Shown one piece after another: positions 17,188-26,424 of a stretch of DNA of 40,148 nucleotides. Positions within the stretch are counted from its first letter, which is position 1; each line of letters opens with the position of its first letter. Both the position numbers and the translations under genes were made by a program. The notes beneath the pieces are model-generated. The model was not told the origin of the DNA and ran no database searches. It saw only the letters and a program-made list of their open reading frames with translations. This DNA comes from Methylococcaceae bacterium (lineage in GTDB: Bacteria > Pseudomonadota > Gammaproteobacteria > Methylococcales > Methylomonadaceae): NCBI GenBank assembly GCA_021647145.1, contig JAKIVF010000015.1, positions 1-40,148 on the forward strand, written 5' to 3'.

Positions 17188-19854
17188 TTATTCAAACAAA
17201 CTATTCCACCACGTTACAAAAATCTCAACCCAGCTTTTCTCTTCTACAACATGCCCCTGCATCTCATCACCCGCATCTGTAGATGAAACCATTGAGTTCA
17301 TCATTGCTTCACCAACTTCATCAGGGGAAATTCCATTTTCATCGCCAAAAGTTTGTACATCGTTCCAAGTCCAACTATTGTCATTTAAAGCAACCTTTGA
17401 AGCAACTCTAGTCACACCCTTCAATATGTTATCAACCGAGACAGTTTTAACATCCTTCCATTTTGTTGTCGCTAGATCTGAAGTTAAATTACTATCCATA
17501 GTATAAAATCTAAAATTATTTCCCAATTGTGTTTTGCCTTCATAATACTCACTTGCACCTATTGAAGAGTCAAGCTTTGACACAATTTTCTCTGCAGTTC
17601 CATCCTTTAATGTTTTAGCCCAAAAATCTCCCCCAACCTGCACAAGCGTATCGTATGGTTTTGCTGAAAACACCTTGTTATTAATTAAACTAACAGTTTT
17701 TTCCAATATTTTTTCTGCTTGATCTAAGCTTAAGTCTGGTAACTCTCTCTTTTGTAAATCTTTACCTTGCTTTAAAGGGTAATAGGAAAAAACGTGTCGA
17801 CCTGTTGGCAAATAAAACGTATTATTTGAAATTTTTATATCTTCATTATTAAACTGATCTGAACATTTTGTTTGAAAATAATTTTTTAATTGAATTATCC
17901 CTAGTTTGACACCTCTTGTCTGATTTATCGTTTTTTCAATAAAGACATTATTATCAATAGTGATATTTTTTAAAGGTCTACTAGATAATTTTTGGTTTAA
18001 AATGATTCTATGAGCATAGTACTCATCATGTGATATAAATTGGTTACCCGATATAGTTAAATTCTCTAAGTCACCAACCATCATCAAAGTCTCACCATCT
18101 TTAACGATATTATTCTTAAATACCACGTCATGTGTTGCAAGTCTCTGCTCACCCCAACCATTTGGTCCAAGATGAACTATTTTAGAGTTATACCTCTTTC
18201 CATTGGAAAAGACCCCCCCACCATCAGCTGTTCTAGGGTCAACCCAACCAATAAATTTATTATTCTCGAACCAAACAAATCTATTAGGGTTTGAATGCTT
18301 GCCACCATATAGTCTATATGCTGGTCGCCCAAAAGCAGGTCTTGTAAATTCATTATCTAAAAACAAACCAGAATCTATACTTGAATAAAACAAATGACTT
18401 GCAGAATAATCTAATTTAGTTCGAATCATAGCAATATCTTTATAACTATGCGCAGCATATAACATAACTACAGATGAATCATAAAACTTAGAATCAACAA
18501 GAAAAAGGCCTTTTGCATCGATTGTCGAAGCTATTATCCCTTCTTTCATATTCTCAACATTCACTCGGTTAAAAATAATATTTTGAGGGTCTGAAGATGA
18601 AAAAAGTAATGTGGCTCTATTATAAAAAGGCGTGTTCTCTGTTTCTAAGTCGAATTTCAAATCAGAAAAAGCTATATCCATCACACCAACACCGATAATA
18701 CCTAGTAGTGAAGATGAAACCTTACCCACATTTTTAATAACCGGCTTTTCACCACTCCCAAATGTTGAAAAATGAATTCCATTAATTTTAGACCAATGAT
18801 TAAAGCGTAATAGAGGCGACACCTCTAACCTCTCATAATAATCACCTAACTTATCTTTATAAGCCTTAATCGTACTGTATCCAGTCTCAACATCAAACTG
18901 CTGACCTCGCTTAAATAATACTTGATCACCCGGCTTTAGTACAGATTGTCGTTTAGCAACTAATGAAGTACATATATCCGCATCAACAGGGGGTAATAAA
19001 TTACCATTCGAGTCCTTCATCACTTCTGATTTTAAATAAGGGCTATTTTTAAAAATTTTATAATGCAAAGGAATCTTTGCTAACTTGTATTCATAATGCC
19101 CTAAATTGAATTCATAGGGGGCAACCCGAACAGTATCTTTAGTTTTACAAATCCCGTCTGCCTTATACTTTCCATTAGGATAGTCTGAGACATTAAATGG
19201 GTTAATTTCTCCAAAAGCCTTTGTTGCTGTTTTCCACGGGCCGGAACACGAACCTATTTTACTATTGGAAGGACTACAATTTTTACTTGGCACCCTCGAC
19301 AACCCATCATACCTATCATCACCTAATTCACTATCAACATAATAATCTTTATTATTATCCCAAACAGTGATTTCTTTAATAGTCGTATCTGTATTCCCGG
19401 CCTCATCTGTAATTGTTAATGAAGCTGTATATTTCCCTGGCTCTTCAAAAACATAGGCAGCATTAAAAGATGTAAATTTAGCTAAAACGGGCGAACTTCC
19501 CCCGTCCTTAATTGGACCACTAATTTTCCATTCATATTTTGAAATACCCGTCTTAGGCGTAGATTCCCATCCTCGAAAAAAAACACCAAAAGGAGCATAA
19601 CCTTTATCCAAAGCTATTTGCTCACTATTAGCATTACAACTAGCTTGATCAAAATTTACTTTTCCTTCGTAGTAGTGAAAAAATTTAGTACACTTTTTAT
19701 CTTTAAATCTATCATTTTCTACTACAGATATTTTTGCTACTAACTCTGATGTAGTATCGACTTGAACCTGGCCAAAACACATTCTTTCAGTTATAGCATT
19801 TGCACTTGTTACAAGCAACATACTTGCCATACCCAATATTATTTGAAACTTCAT
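17188..19854 (-). CDS. Exported PKD-domain / right-handed parallel beta-helix protein
   Basis: From the ATG at 19854 (GGTGG ribosome-binding site just upstream) the protein is 888 residues with a Sec signal peptide, likely cut after VTSANA (residue 20). Residues around 105-165 form a PKD-like Ig fold (KYEWKISGP ... FEEPGKYTASLTITD ... EITVWD). Then DYYVDSELGDDRYDG and GPWKTATKA, the usual entry into secreted right-handed beta-helix proteins, precede a long region with Asn/Ser-rich rungs such as ITIDNNVFIE and LTISGNQFISH. The C-terminus is acidic and ends WVEIFVTWWNSLFE, with no PEP-CTERM signal. Such proteins are polysaccharide lyases, epimerases or binding proteins of the envelope; its place in the glycan locus suggests it trims or modifies the polymer. 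No catalytic residues could be assigned. Confidence 0.8.
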   Translation of the reverse strand: MKFQIILGMASMLLVTSANAITERMCFGQVQVDTTSELVAKISVVENDRFKDKKCTKFFHYYEGKVNFDQASCNANSEQIALDKGYAPFGVFFRGWESTPKTGISKYEWKISGPIKDGGSSPVLAKFTSFNAAYVFEEPGKYTASLTITDEAGNTDTTIKEITVWDNNKDYYVDSELGDDRYDGLSRVPSKNCSPSNSKIGSCSGPWKTATKAFGEINPFNVSDYPNGKYKADGICKTKDTVRVAPYEFNLGHYEYKLAKIPLHYKIFKNSPYLKSEVMKDSNGNLLPPVDADICTSLVAKRQSVLKPGDQVLFKRGQQFDVETGYSTIKAYKDKLGDYYERLEVSPLLRFNHWSKINGIHFSTFGSGEKPVIKNVGKVSSSLLGIIGVGVMDIAFSDLKFDLETENTPFYNRATLLFSSSDPQNIIFNRVNVENMKEGIIASTIDAKGLFLVDSKFYDSSVVMLYAAHSYKDIAMIRTKLDYSASHLFYSSIDSGLFLDNEFTRPAFGRPAYRLYGGKHSNPNRFVWFENNKFIGWVDPRTADGGGVFSNGKRYNSKIVHLGPNGWGEQRLATHDVVFKNNIVKDGETLMMVGDLENLTISGNQFISHDEYYAHRIILNQKLSSRPLKNITIDNNVFIEKTINQTRGVKLGIIQLKNYFQTKCSDQFNNEDIKISNNTFYLPTGRHVFSYYPLKQGKDLQKRELPDLSLDQAEKILEKTVSLINNKVFSAKPYDTLVQVGGDFWAKTLKDGTAEKIVSKLDSSIGASEYYEGKTQLGNNFRFYTMDSNLTSDLATTKWKDVKTVSVDNILKGVTRVASKVALNDNSWTWNDVQTFGDENGISPDEVGEAMMNSMVSSTDAGDEMQGHVVEEKSWVEIFVTWWNSLFE

Positions 19855-20370
19855 TCTTTTACCACCATTACAAAGATTATTATCAACCAACTTAAAAAAG
19901 CATTATAGTTCAGAAAACAAAAATAACTGTTAACTCACCTAAAACTTTTGAAACTTAATCTAATTTTTTAGACATAGACCTATAAAATATACTCTAATTT
20001 TTTTAAAATCATCACCCTTAATAATGATTGAATTAGACATATCTATTAAAATTCAATACAATAGCATTAAAAATTAGTAATTGTCTTATTCCTCAGAATT
20101 TTATTTTCACGGCTCTTGAATCAATATTGCTCCCAATTTAATAAAAAATTCTAAATTAACAATCACTTAAAAATTATTCAAATCAAAATAATATTTAATA
20201 TAGCTTACAGACACTACTTTAATACCCTATTGCTAAAACTTTGCGAAAGGTATTAAAAATAAGTAGGATACAACCCTTTTGAAGATTTGCTTAATTTAAT
20301 AATTAGCTCATATATGTATTGAGTTTGATCCTAAAACTCATTTGATAATTCACTAGTAAAGTAAAAATAA
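19855..20370. promoter_or_regulatory. Divergent promoter region of the glycan locus
   Basis: These 516 bases separate the minus-strand beta-helix gene from the plus-strand methyltransferase gene and contain no open frame of note. They are extremely AT-rich and must hold promoters for at least one, probably both, arms of the locus. Many TATAAT-like hexamers occur, so no specific -10/-35 can be defended; no clear operator palindrome was seen. Confidence 0.5.
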
Positions 20371-21411
20371 ATGTCTAAAAAACCGTTTATTAAACCAGAA
20401 AGTCTAGCTATAATTGCATGCCCTATTACGAAGAGCGGCCTTAAGGTTGAAGCAGATGGAACGTTGCGTTCTGAAAATGGAATAAATTCTTATCCAGTAA
20501 AAAATGATATTTCTAATTTTTTATCATCGAAGTCTTGGAAATCTCCTGATGCATCCCACATAACAAACCTTATTAAAATAGCACGTGCAGATGGTTATCA
20601 AAAAGCTATTGAGACTATGAAAGATGCCCATTATGTAACAGACTCATCCAGGGCTGCTTATCTAGATCTTCTACCACTTAATAAAGATTCTCAGGTTCTT
20701 GAAATTGGTGCAAGTATTGGACAACATACCAAATTAATCGGCGCAAAAACCAAACACGTTGAAGCTCTAGAAATAATCCCCGAGCAAGCTTTATTTAATA
20801 AAATATGTTGCGATCAAGAAGGGTTATCAAATGTAAATGTAAGTATTGGTGGAGAAAATAGTCAGTTACCCTATAAAGACGAAGTTTTTGATATTGTCAT
20901 TATGAATTATGTCTTAGAGTGGTCAGCAGGACGATCAAGTTTACCCCCCCGTGATGCTCATGAATTACTCATCGCTGAGTGTAGACGCGTACTAAAACCA
21001 GGTGGCGTTTTTTTCCTTTCTACTAAAAACCGCTTTAATCTCCGCCTATTAAAAGGTGGTGTGGATGAACATGTAGAATTTAGATTTGGGAACGCACTGC
21101 CCCGCTGGTTAATAAAAATTTTATCAAAACGTTATCCATCATCTGAGATTCTTGGATACCTTCATTCATTTGGAGCACTACAAGGGATATTTAAAGCAGT
21201 AGGATTTAAAGTTATCCAGCCTTTACTAGTCCTTCCAGATGCGAGATACCCTCGTGTTTATTCTACTTTTTCAGATGAAGACATTGCTAAATTAAGATCA
21301 GACAAATCCTTATTATCTTTCAGCCGTTTAGTCAGAATTTTACTCAAATATGTTCCTAACAAGGCAATAAAGTGGGTTGCACCCTCATTAGTTTTTATTG
21401 CTGAAAAATAG
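20371..21411 (+). CDS. Class I SAM-dependent methyltransferase with N-terminal Trm112-like segment
   Basis: The 346-residue protein begins with a Trm112-like segment (IIACPITKSGL ... INSYPVKNDISNFL, residues 13-51) in which only one of the usual zinc-cysteines remains. The SAM-binding motif I is VLEIGASIGQHT at 109-120, with motif IV-like FDIVIMNYVLEW near 172-183 and a post-motif RVLKPGGVFFLSTKNR. It probably methylates a sugar or lipid-linked glycan, as is common in polysaccharide loci; small-molecule methylation is not excluded. The APH-like gene follows after 27 bases on the same strand, so the two form an operon. Confidence 0.87.
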   Translation: MSKKPFIKPESLAIIACPITKSGLKVEADGTLRSENGINSYPVKNDISNFLSSKSWKSPDASHITNLIKIARADGYQKAIETMKDAHYVTDSSRAAYLDLLPLNKDSQVLEIGASIGQHTKLIGAKTKHVEALEIIPEQALFNKICCDQEGLSNVNVSIGGENSQLPYKDEVFDIVIMNYVLEWSAGRSSLPPRDAHELLIAECRRVLKPGGVFFLSTKNRFNLRLLKGGVDEHVEFRFGNALPRWLIKILSKRYPSSEILGYLHSFGALQGIFKAVGFKVIQPLLVLPDARYPRVYSTFSDEDIAKLRSDKSLLSFSRLVRILLKYVPNKAIKWVAPSLVFIAEK

Positions 21412-21438
21412 TCATCAACATTCCTCTGGTGGAAACTT

Positions 21439-22392
21439 ATGCAATTACAAAATAAAGAATACATTCGCGACTTAGTTGACCACGTAAATAATTTGACCAA
21501 TAAAAAATACAATTTTCAAAGATTAAAACCGATTGGTGACCCAAGTTTTAAAAATGAGACCTTAGATAGTCCATACAAGTATTATTTGCCTGGAGACAAA
21601 CCAGAAAATGACGCTGTATTAATGGTATCAAGGGAAGCATTCCCTGACTTTATTGAACAAGCAGTCAATAACTCACGCAAAGCGCATGACCTTCTATCTG
21701 ACCAACTTTCATCAGTAGTACTTGAACCCGCTAGTGATGGCCGCTACAGAAACTTAAGCTATGCCATTTGGCCTGAACACCGACCAATAAGTGATTCTCG
21801 TCTCATTCGAAAACTTCAAAAAAAATGGCTAGACCCTAAAGTTTTTACTTGGTTAAATGGGATAGCAAAAGATTCTATGAATCAGAATATTGATGAGAAA
21901 TCTGTTGACCAATTTGTATCACCCCCCCTTGAATGTATCGCTACTAATCCTCATCTTTCAGATAATATACATTCATATGCTACAAAAGCATTACGAAATC
22001 TCAATACAAAAAAGTGGACTCCAATAACCGTTCTACAACACTCTGATTTCTGGTTAGGAAATATTCTTTTTTTAAAAAAAAACAATCGCTCTTCTGCTAA
22101 TACCTTTGGTTTTTGTGTCATCGATTGGGGAGGCGCTCAAACCCAGTATGGAGCTCCTGTTTTTGACTTAGTTCGTTATTGTATGTCAACAAATATATCA
22201 ATTTCGAGAGCTAGAGAAGAGTTTCTTAGATACGCAAAAACTATTCAAATTGAACCAAGAGAACTAATTTATCATTTGATATGCGCCCTTGGTCAAATTG
22301 GAATGAATCTAGAACAGTTTCCTGAAAACCGTTATCTGAAAATGTGTGAAGGTAATGTCTCTTTCATGCAAGCTTTAGAGCTAGAAGTATGA
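21439..22392 (+). CDS. APH-like phosphotransferase (kinase-fold) in the glycan operon
   Basis: The 317-residue protein carries the catalytic core of the aminoglycoside phosphotransferase/choline kinase superfamily: HSDFWLGNIL (His201, catalytic Asp203, Asn208) and the metal-binding FCVIDWGGAQ (Asp229). The N-terminal lobe is divergent and no clear nucleotide-binding Lys was identified. A GGTGG ribosome-binding site precedes the ATG, and the gene follows the methyltransferase closely. Because of this context it more likely phosphorylates a sugar, polyol or lipid precursor than an antibiotic. The substrate is unknown. A hairpin immediately after its stop probably ends the two-gene transcript. 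Confidence 0.82.
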   Translation: MQLQNKEYIRDLVDHVNNLTNKKYNFQRLKPIGDPSFKNETLDSPYKYYLPGDKPENDAVLMVSREAFPDFIEQAVNNSRKAHDLLSDQLSSVVLEPASDGRYRNLSYAIWPEHRPISDSRLIRKLQKKWLDPKVFTWLNGIAKDSMNQNIDEKSVDQFVSPPLECIATNPHLSDNIHSYATKALRNLNTKKWTPITVLQHSDFWLGNILFLKKNNRSSANTFGFCVIDWGGAQTQYGAPVFDLVRYCMSTNISISRAREEFLRYAKTIQIEPRELIYHLICALGQIGMNLEQFPENRYLKMCEGNVSFMQALELEV

Positions 22393-22394
22393 CG

Positions 22395-22425
22395 ACCCAA
22401 GTAAAGTTAACAATTTTATTTGGGT
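22395..22425 (+). terminator. Hairpin after the methyltransferase/kinase pair
   Basis: ACCCAAGTAAA (22395-22405) pairs with TTTATTTGGGT (22415-22425), 11 bp with one G-U pair and a 9-base loop, starting two bases after the stop codon. No strong U-tract follows, so termination efficiency is uncertain. Confidence 0.5.
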
Positions 22426-23205
22426 ACTAACGAAATGTTTCTACATTTGTTGTAGAAGTGGAATAGGTTCTGTAAATTTTAAAATAGACCGAAAACATGT
22501 ACTGCCGATCAATTTATTTTTGACTCAAAAAATTTTCTCTCCTGCTTCTGAATCGAGTTATATATAAACCTAAATAAGCTTTGAACAACTAGACTAAAAC
22601 AAAATAATTAAAAAACAACGCCAAAAAACTAACAGTAAGCAGTTTTTACTATAAAAAAAGTGCTGAAAGAATAACCCTATACGCAAACTGTGTAACTATT
22701 TTAGAAGCACAATCTATCAGAAAAAATAGACCAATAGAAACCTGAATCCGCAACCTCGTGAAATATAATGTAAGGAAACAACCTTAGTTCCAGTGTTCAT
22801 CTCATAATTGTTAAATTTACAACACCTTCAGTAGAACTGAAGCATTACCAAGGAAAACAAGAGTCTGCTTTCTTTAAATTCAACTCTGTCCAAATTTAAT
22901 TTTGCCTTATTATCCCTATAGATAAAATATAAGACGAGTATATATCAATAAGGTTGACCAAAAATGATGACACTCTAACCAGAAAAAACTAATACTAATC
23001 GCCTCAAAGGTATTCGTAGTATAAAATATGAACTACTAAAAGCTAATCAAATTTAAGCACAAGAATTTACGAGAAATATTTATGTATACTAAAGTAGGTC
23101 TTAGTCAAACACCTCATTTATTATCAAATTTATTTAAGAATAACTATAAAAAAGTTTAATTCTTTTTTTAATCAAATAAACTTATAATTTTTATTAAGAC
23201 CTATT
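22426..23205. other. Long AT-rich intergenic gap before the polymerase gene
   Basis: About 780 bases with no recognisable gene. A perfect 7-bp palindromic stem (TTCTACA/TGTAGAA, loop TTTGT) lies at 22439-22457. A 25-codon frame at 23082-23159 (MYTKVGLSQTPHLL...) lacks a good ribosome-binding site and is probably chance. The stretch must contain the promoter for the 23206 gene. It may be the remains of a lost gene, but no fragment could be identified. Confidence 0.4.
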
Positions 23206-24723
23206 ATGCCTCAACATATAAAAGCATATATTGTATTGTTATTTTTAGGATCCATAGCATTTTATATTATCAAAAAGTTTTACAATAAGGTTAATAATGC
23301 AAGTAATTCAATTCCAATTGATAAGCTATTCATAATCTGGATAATTATTACCTCGGCTCTTTTTCTAAGTCACAATATTTGGATTTTTTTTATTATCGTT
23401 GCCATTGTTTGCAACAATATTCCCAAACAAGTCCCCATCCGCGTAGCCTGGTATTTTTTTCTCATTTTAATTGCTCCAAGAGCGGAAACCAGTATTATAG
23501 GCTTTGGAGGTATTGAGTCATTATTAAATATAAGCTATGCAAGTGTCTTATCATTATTTCTTCTTTATCCCTGTTTAAAATATATAAAAGAAGACCGCAC
23601 TAGAACTTTATTTCCTTCCCTTTTTATAGACAAAATTCTTATTTTATACTTTCTTTACTTTGCAGTTCATTCATACCGCGAGTTTGAGTCTGTAACCCTA
23701 GTAATAAAAGAATCTATAAATTTATTATTAATTGTTATTTTACCCTACTATACTTTAACTCGAGGATTAAAAACTCATACGGATCATAGAAGGTTATTCT
23801 CTACTATTTTAGTTGCAGGGATGATAATTTCAATGGTGAATATTTTTGAGTTCATTAAACATTGGCTTCTATACACAGACCTGTATAACCTATTAGCTGT
23901 AAATAAATATGGAAATACATATTTTGCTCGCGCAGGGCATGTTCGGGCAAGGGGAGTTTTCAATAACCCGATTACATGTGGTTATATCCTTATCTATGTA
24001 TTTTGTGCATGGAGTGTTATTAACACTACATATCAACTAAATTATAAAAAAATTCATTCTGCTTCATTACTCTTAATTCTTGCAGGTATCTATTCAACTA
24101 GTTCTAGAGGGCCATGGCTAGGCACTCTAATATTCCATTTAGTAACCATTACAATATTAAACAAAAGCATTTTTAAAGCCTACAAAAATCTTTTTTTTAT
24201 TTCTATCGTAATGACTATAGTACTTTTTATAAGCGGACAGCTAAGTAGGGTCATCGCATTGTTACCTTTTATAGGAGAAGCTGGAGTAGACACATATCGC
24301 ACTAAGTTAATAGAAAATAGCCTAATAGTAATTGAAAGAAATCCATTATTCGGATTAAGCGATAGAGAATATTTAGCAACATCTGAAATGAGAGAAATGA
24401 TTCAAGGAGAAGGAATCATTGATATAGTAAACACCTATATAGCGATTCTTTTATCTGATGGAATTGCTGGTTTAGCACTGTACCTCTTATTGCTGCTACT
24501 ACCTCTAATTAAAGTTTATCGCTTACTAAAAAAATATACTTTTGATTTTCAGTATATAGTGATAGGAAGGTCACTCATTGCAATGGTTATTGCTCATTTA
24601 TTCGTAATCGGTACGGTTTCATCAATTGGTAATATATATAACTTTACTTGGTTATTAATTGGATTAATAACTTCTTTTTCAATCGTCTTAAAAAGGAATA
24701 TTCCTAAGAGACCCTTACCTTAA
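23206..24723 (+). CDS. O-antigen polymerase/ligase family membrane protein (Wzy/WaaL type)
   Basis: The 505-residue protein is almost wholly hydrophobic with about eleven predicted membrane segments. It has the Wzy_C features: a periplasmic Arg-rich stretch ARAGHVRARGVFNNPITCGY (near 245-265) and TSSRGPWLG shortly after. Members either polymerise lipid-linked repeat units or ligate polymer to an acceptor in the periplasm. Next to a flippase gene (15-base gap) it is most probably the polymerase of this polysaccharide. Polymerase and ligase cannot be separated by sequence reading alone. Confidence 0.87.
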   Translation: MPQHIKAYIVLLFLGSIAFYIIKKFYNKVNNASNSIPIDKLFIIWIIITSALFLSHNIWIFFIIVAIVCNNIPKQVPIRVAWYFFLILIAPRAETSIIGFGGIESLLNISYASVLSLFLLYPCLKYIKEDRTRTLFPSLFIDKILILYFLYFAVHSYREFESVTLVIKESINLLLIVILPYYTLTRGLKTHTDHRRLFSTILVAGMIISMVNIFEFIKHWLLYTDLYNLLAVNKYGNTYFARAGHVRARGVFNNPITCGYILIYVFCAWSVINTTYQLNYKKIHSASLLLILAGIYSTSSRGPWLGTLIFHLVTITILNKSIFKAYKNLFFISIVMTIVLFISGQLSRVIALLPFIGEAGVDTYRTKLIENSLIVIERNPLFGLSDREYLATSEMREMIQGEGIIDIVNTYIAILLSDGIAGLALYLLLLLLPLIKVYRLLKKYTFDFQYIVIGRSLIAMVIAHLFVIGTVSSIGNIYNFTWLLIGLITSFSIVLKRNIPKRPLP

Positions 24724-24738
24724 CAACTAAATTTTAAA

Positions 24739-26160
24739 ATGACTGGGTTTAAAAAAAGGGTAGTTAGCGCTACATTTTGGTCAGTTTCTGGACAAGTACT
24801 ACAACAATCTTTACGATTAATAAGCAACCTTTTTCTGACCAGGTTACTAGTCCCAGAAATGTTTGGAGTGATGGCAGTTACGACCGTTATCATCATTGGC
24901 CTAACTCAACTATCAGATGTTGGAATAACTCAAAAAATAATTCAAAGCAAACATGGAGATAATATTTCATTTCTAAATATGGCATGGACACTACAAATAC
25001 TGCAAGGTTTTTTTATCAGTCTAATAATTTTATTTGTTAGTGGTTGTCTTTATTATTCACAGAAAATGGGTTTTTTGAATATTAGTTCAACCTATGCAGA
25101 CCCCAGACTGCCTGGCATTCTTTCGTTAAGTGCATTAGTTCCAGTTATTACTGGTTTCAAATCTATTCATTTAGTTAGCTTAAGTAGAAACCTAAAATTA
25201 AAACCATTAATAGGACTACAAGTTTTCTCTCAGATTATTGGTTTGTGTGCCATGATATTTCTTGCATGGTATTATCAGAACATCTGGTCTCTTGTATTTG
25301 GAGGCATTGTCTCTTCAAGTGCTCTTACTGTTCTTTCGCATCGCTCATCATTTGGCCCAAGATGTAAATTTTACTGGGATAGCAAGATAGCAAAAGATTT
25401 TTTTAGTTTTGGGAAATGGATCATTATCGGATCGACTCTAGGTTTTTTTGTTAACCAAGGCGACAGGATTATCTTAGGTGCTTTGATTACCCCTGAGAAA
25501 TTAGGCATTTATGTCGTTGCATATTTTCTAGCAAATGCCCTAAAAGAATTATTACATAGACTAATGGCATCAGTGTTTTATCCAGCAATAAGTGAAACAG
25601 TCCGTAATAATCCAAAGAATATTAGTACTGTTTACTATAAACTTCGAAATAGAGTAGATTTTTTAGTTGCTATTGCTGCCGCGCTACTATGTATCAATGG
25701 GCACAATATTATTGAGTTTTTATATGATGGCCGATATATTGATGCTGGCTGGATAATTGAAATTCTTTCTATATCGTTGCTCTTCACCGGGTATGCAATG
25801 GCATTGCAATGCTTCATGGCTCTAGGAAATACTAAAATACATGCTCTATTATCTTTAATAAGAACAATATCAACATTTGTATTTATACCTTTAGCTTATA
25901 GTTTTTTTGGTTTTAAAGCAGCCATCTGGACAATAGCGATTATGCCCATGACTGAATTTCCTGTCTACTTTTATAATATGTACAAATTTAAGATTCTTAA
26001 AATATTTGATGAACTTAGATTATATTTAATTTTTATTATTTCTTATGGTTTTTTTTATCTTATAAATATGTTGTTTTTTCAAGAGTTAAATACAACATCA
26101 TGGAATAAGATATATAGTTTTTTTATATCAAATTATAATTATATTACTAGTTTAATATAA
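24739..26160 (+). CDS. Lipopolysaccharide/oligosaccharide flippase (Wzx-type, MOP superfamily)
   Basis: The 473-residue protein has about 12-14 membrane segments and the N-terminal pattern of the polysaccharide-transporter branch: SATFWSVSGQVLQQSLRLISNLFLTRLL, then FGVMAV and LSDVGITQKIIQ. These transporters move undecaprenyl-linked repeat units from the inner to the outer face of the cytoplasmic membrane. It lies 15 bases after the polymerase gene and is presumably cotranscribed. Together they indicate a Wzx/Wzy-dependent assembly route. Confidence 0.92.
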   Translation: MTGFKKRVVSATFWSVSGQVLQQSLRLISNLFLTRLLVPEMFGVMAVTTVIIIGLTQLSDVGITQKIIQSKHGDNISFLNMAWTLQILQGFFISLIILFVSGCLYYSQKMGFLNISSTYADPRLPGILSLSALVPVITGFKSIHLVSLSRNLKLKPLIGLQVFSQIIGLCAMIFLAWYYQNIWSLVFGGIVSSSALTVLSHRSSFGPRCKFYWDSKIAKDFFSFGKWIIIGSTLGFFVNQGDRIILGALITPEKLGIYVVAYFLANALKELLHRLMASVFYPAISETVRNNPKNISTVYYKLRNRVDFLVAIAAALLCINGHNIIEFLYDGRYIDAGWIIEILSISLLFTGYAMALQCFMALGNTKIHALLSLIRTISTFVFIPLAYSFFGFKAAIWTIAIMPMTEFPVYFYNMYKFKILKIFDELRLYLIFIISYGFFYLINMLFFQELNTTSWNKIYSFFISNYNYITSLI

Positions 26161-26424
26161 GTATCCAAGTAAATTTATTTTGACTGTTTTACACAGAATT
26201 TTTTAATTCCACTAACATATTGCTGTGTGTGTCTAAAATAATACAGGAGCAATTGTCGAGACCTAAAATTGGCGCATAGTGCTTAAACAACTATCATTAG
26301 TAAAACTATTACCTAAATTAATATTAAAGGACTCTTTATGTCATTTTTTTCTATAACTATAAGGCATTTCTATTAACCTAGAAAATCAGTTGGCCCCCCA
26401 AAATTTATGTATGGACCCCATTAA

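Noticed and set aside
17188..19854. Beta-helix protein as an exosortase substrate
   Set aside because: Its C-terminus has Trp/Phe and acidic residues and no tripartite motif, hydrophobic segment of sufficient length or basic tail.
21439..22392. APH-like gene as an aminoglycoside resistance determinant
   Set aside because: Context in a polysaccharide operon and a divergent N-terminal lobe make a metabolic or glycan kinase role more likely.
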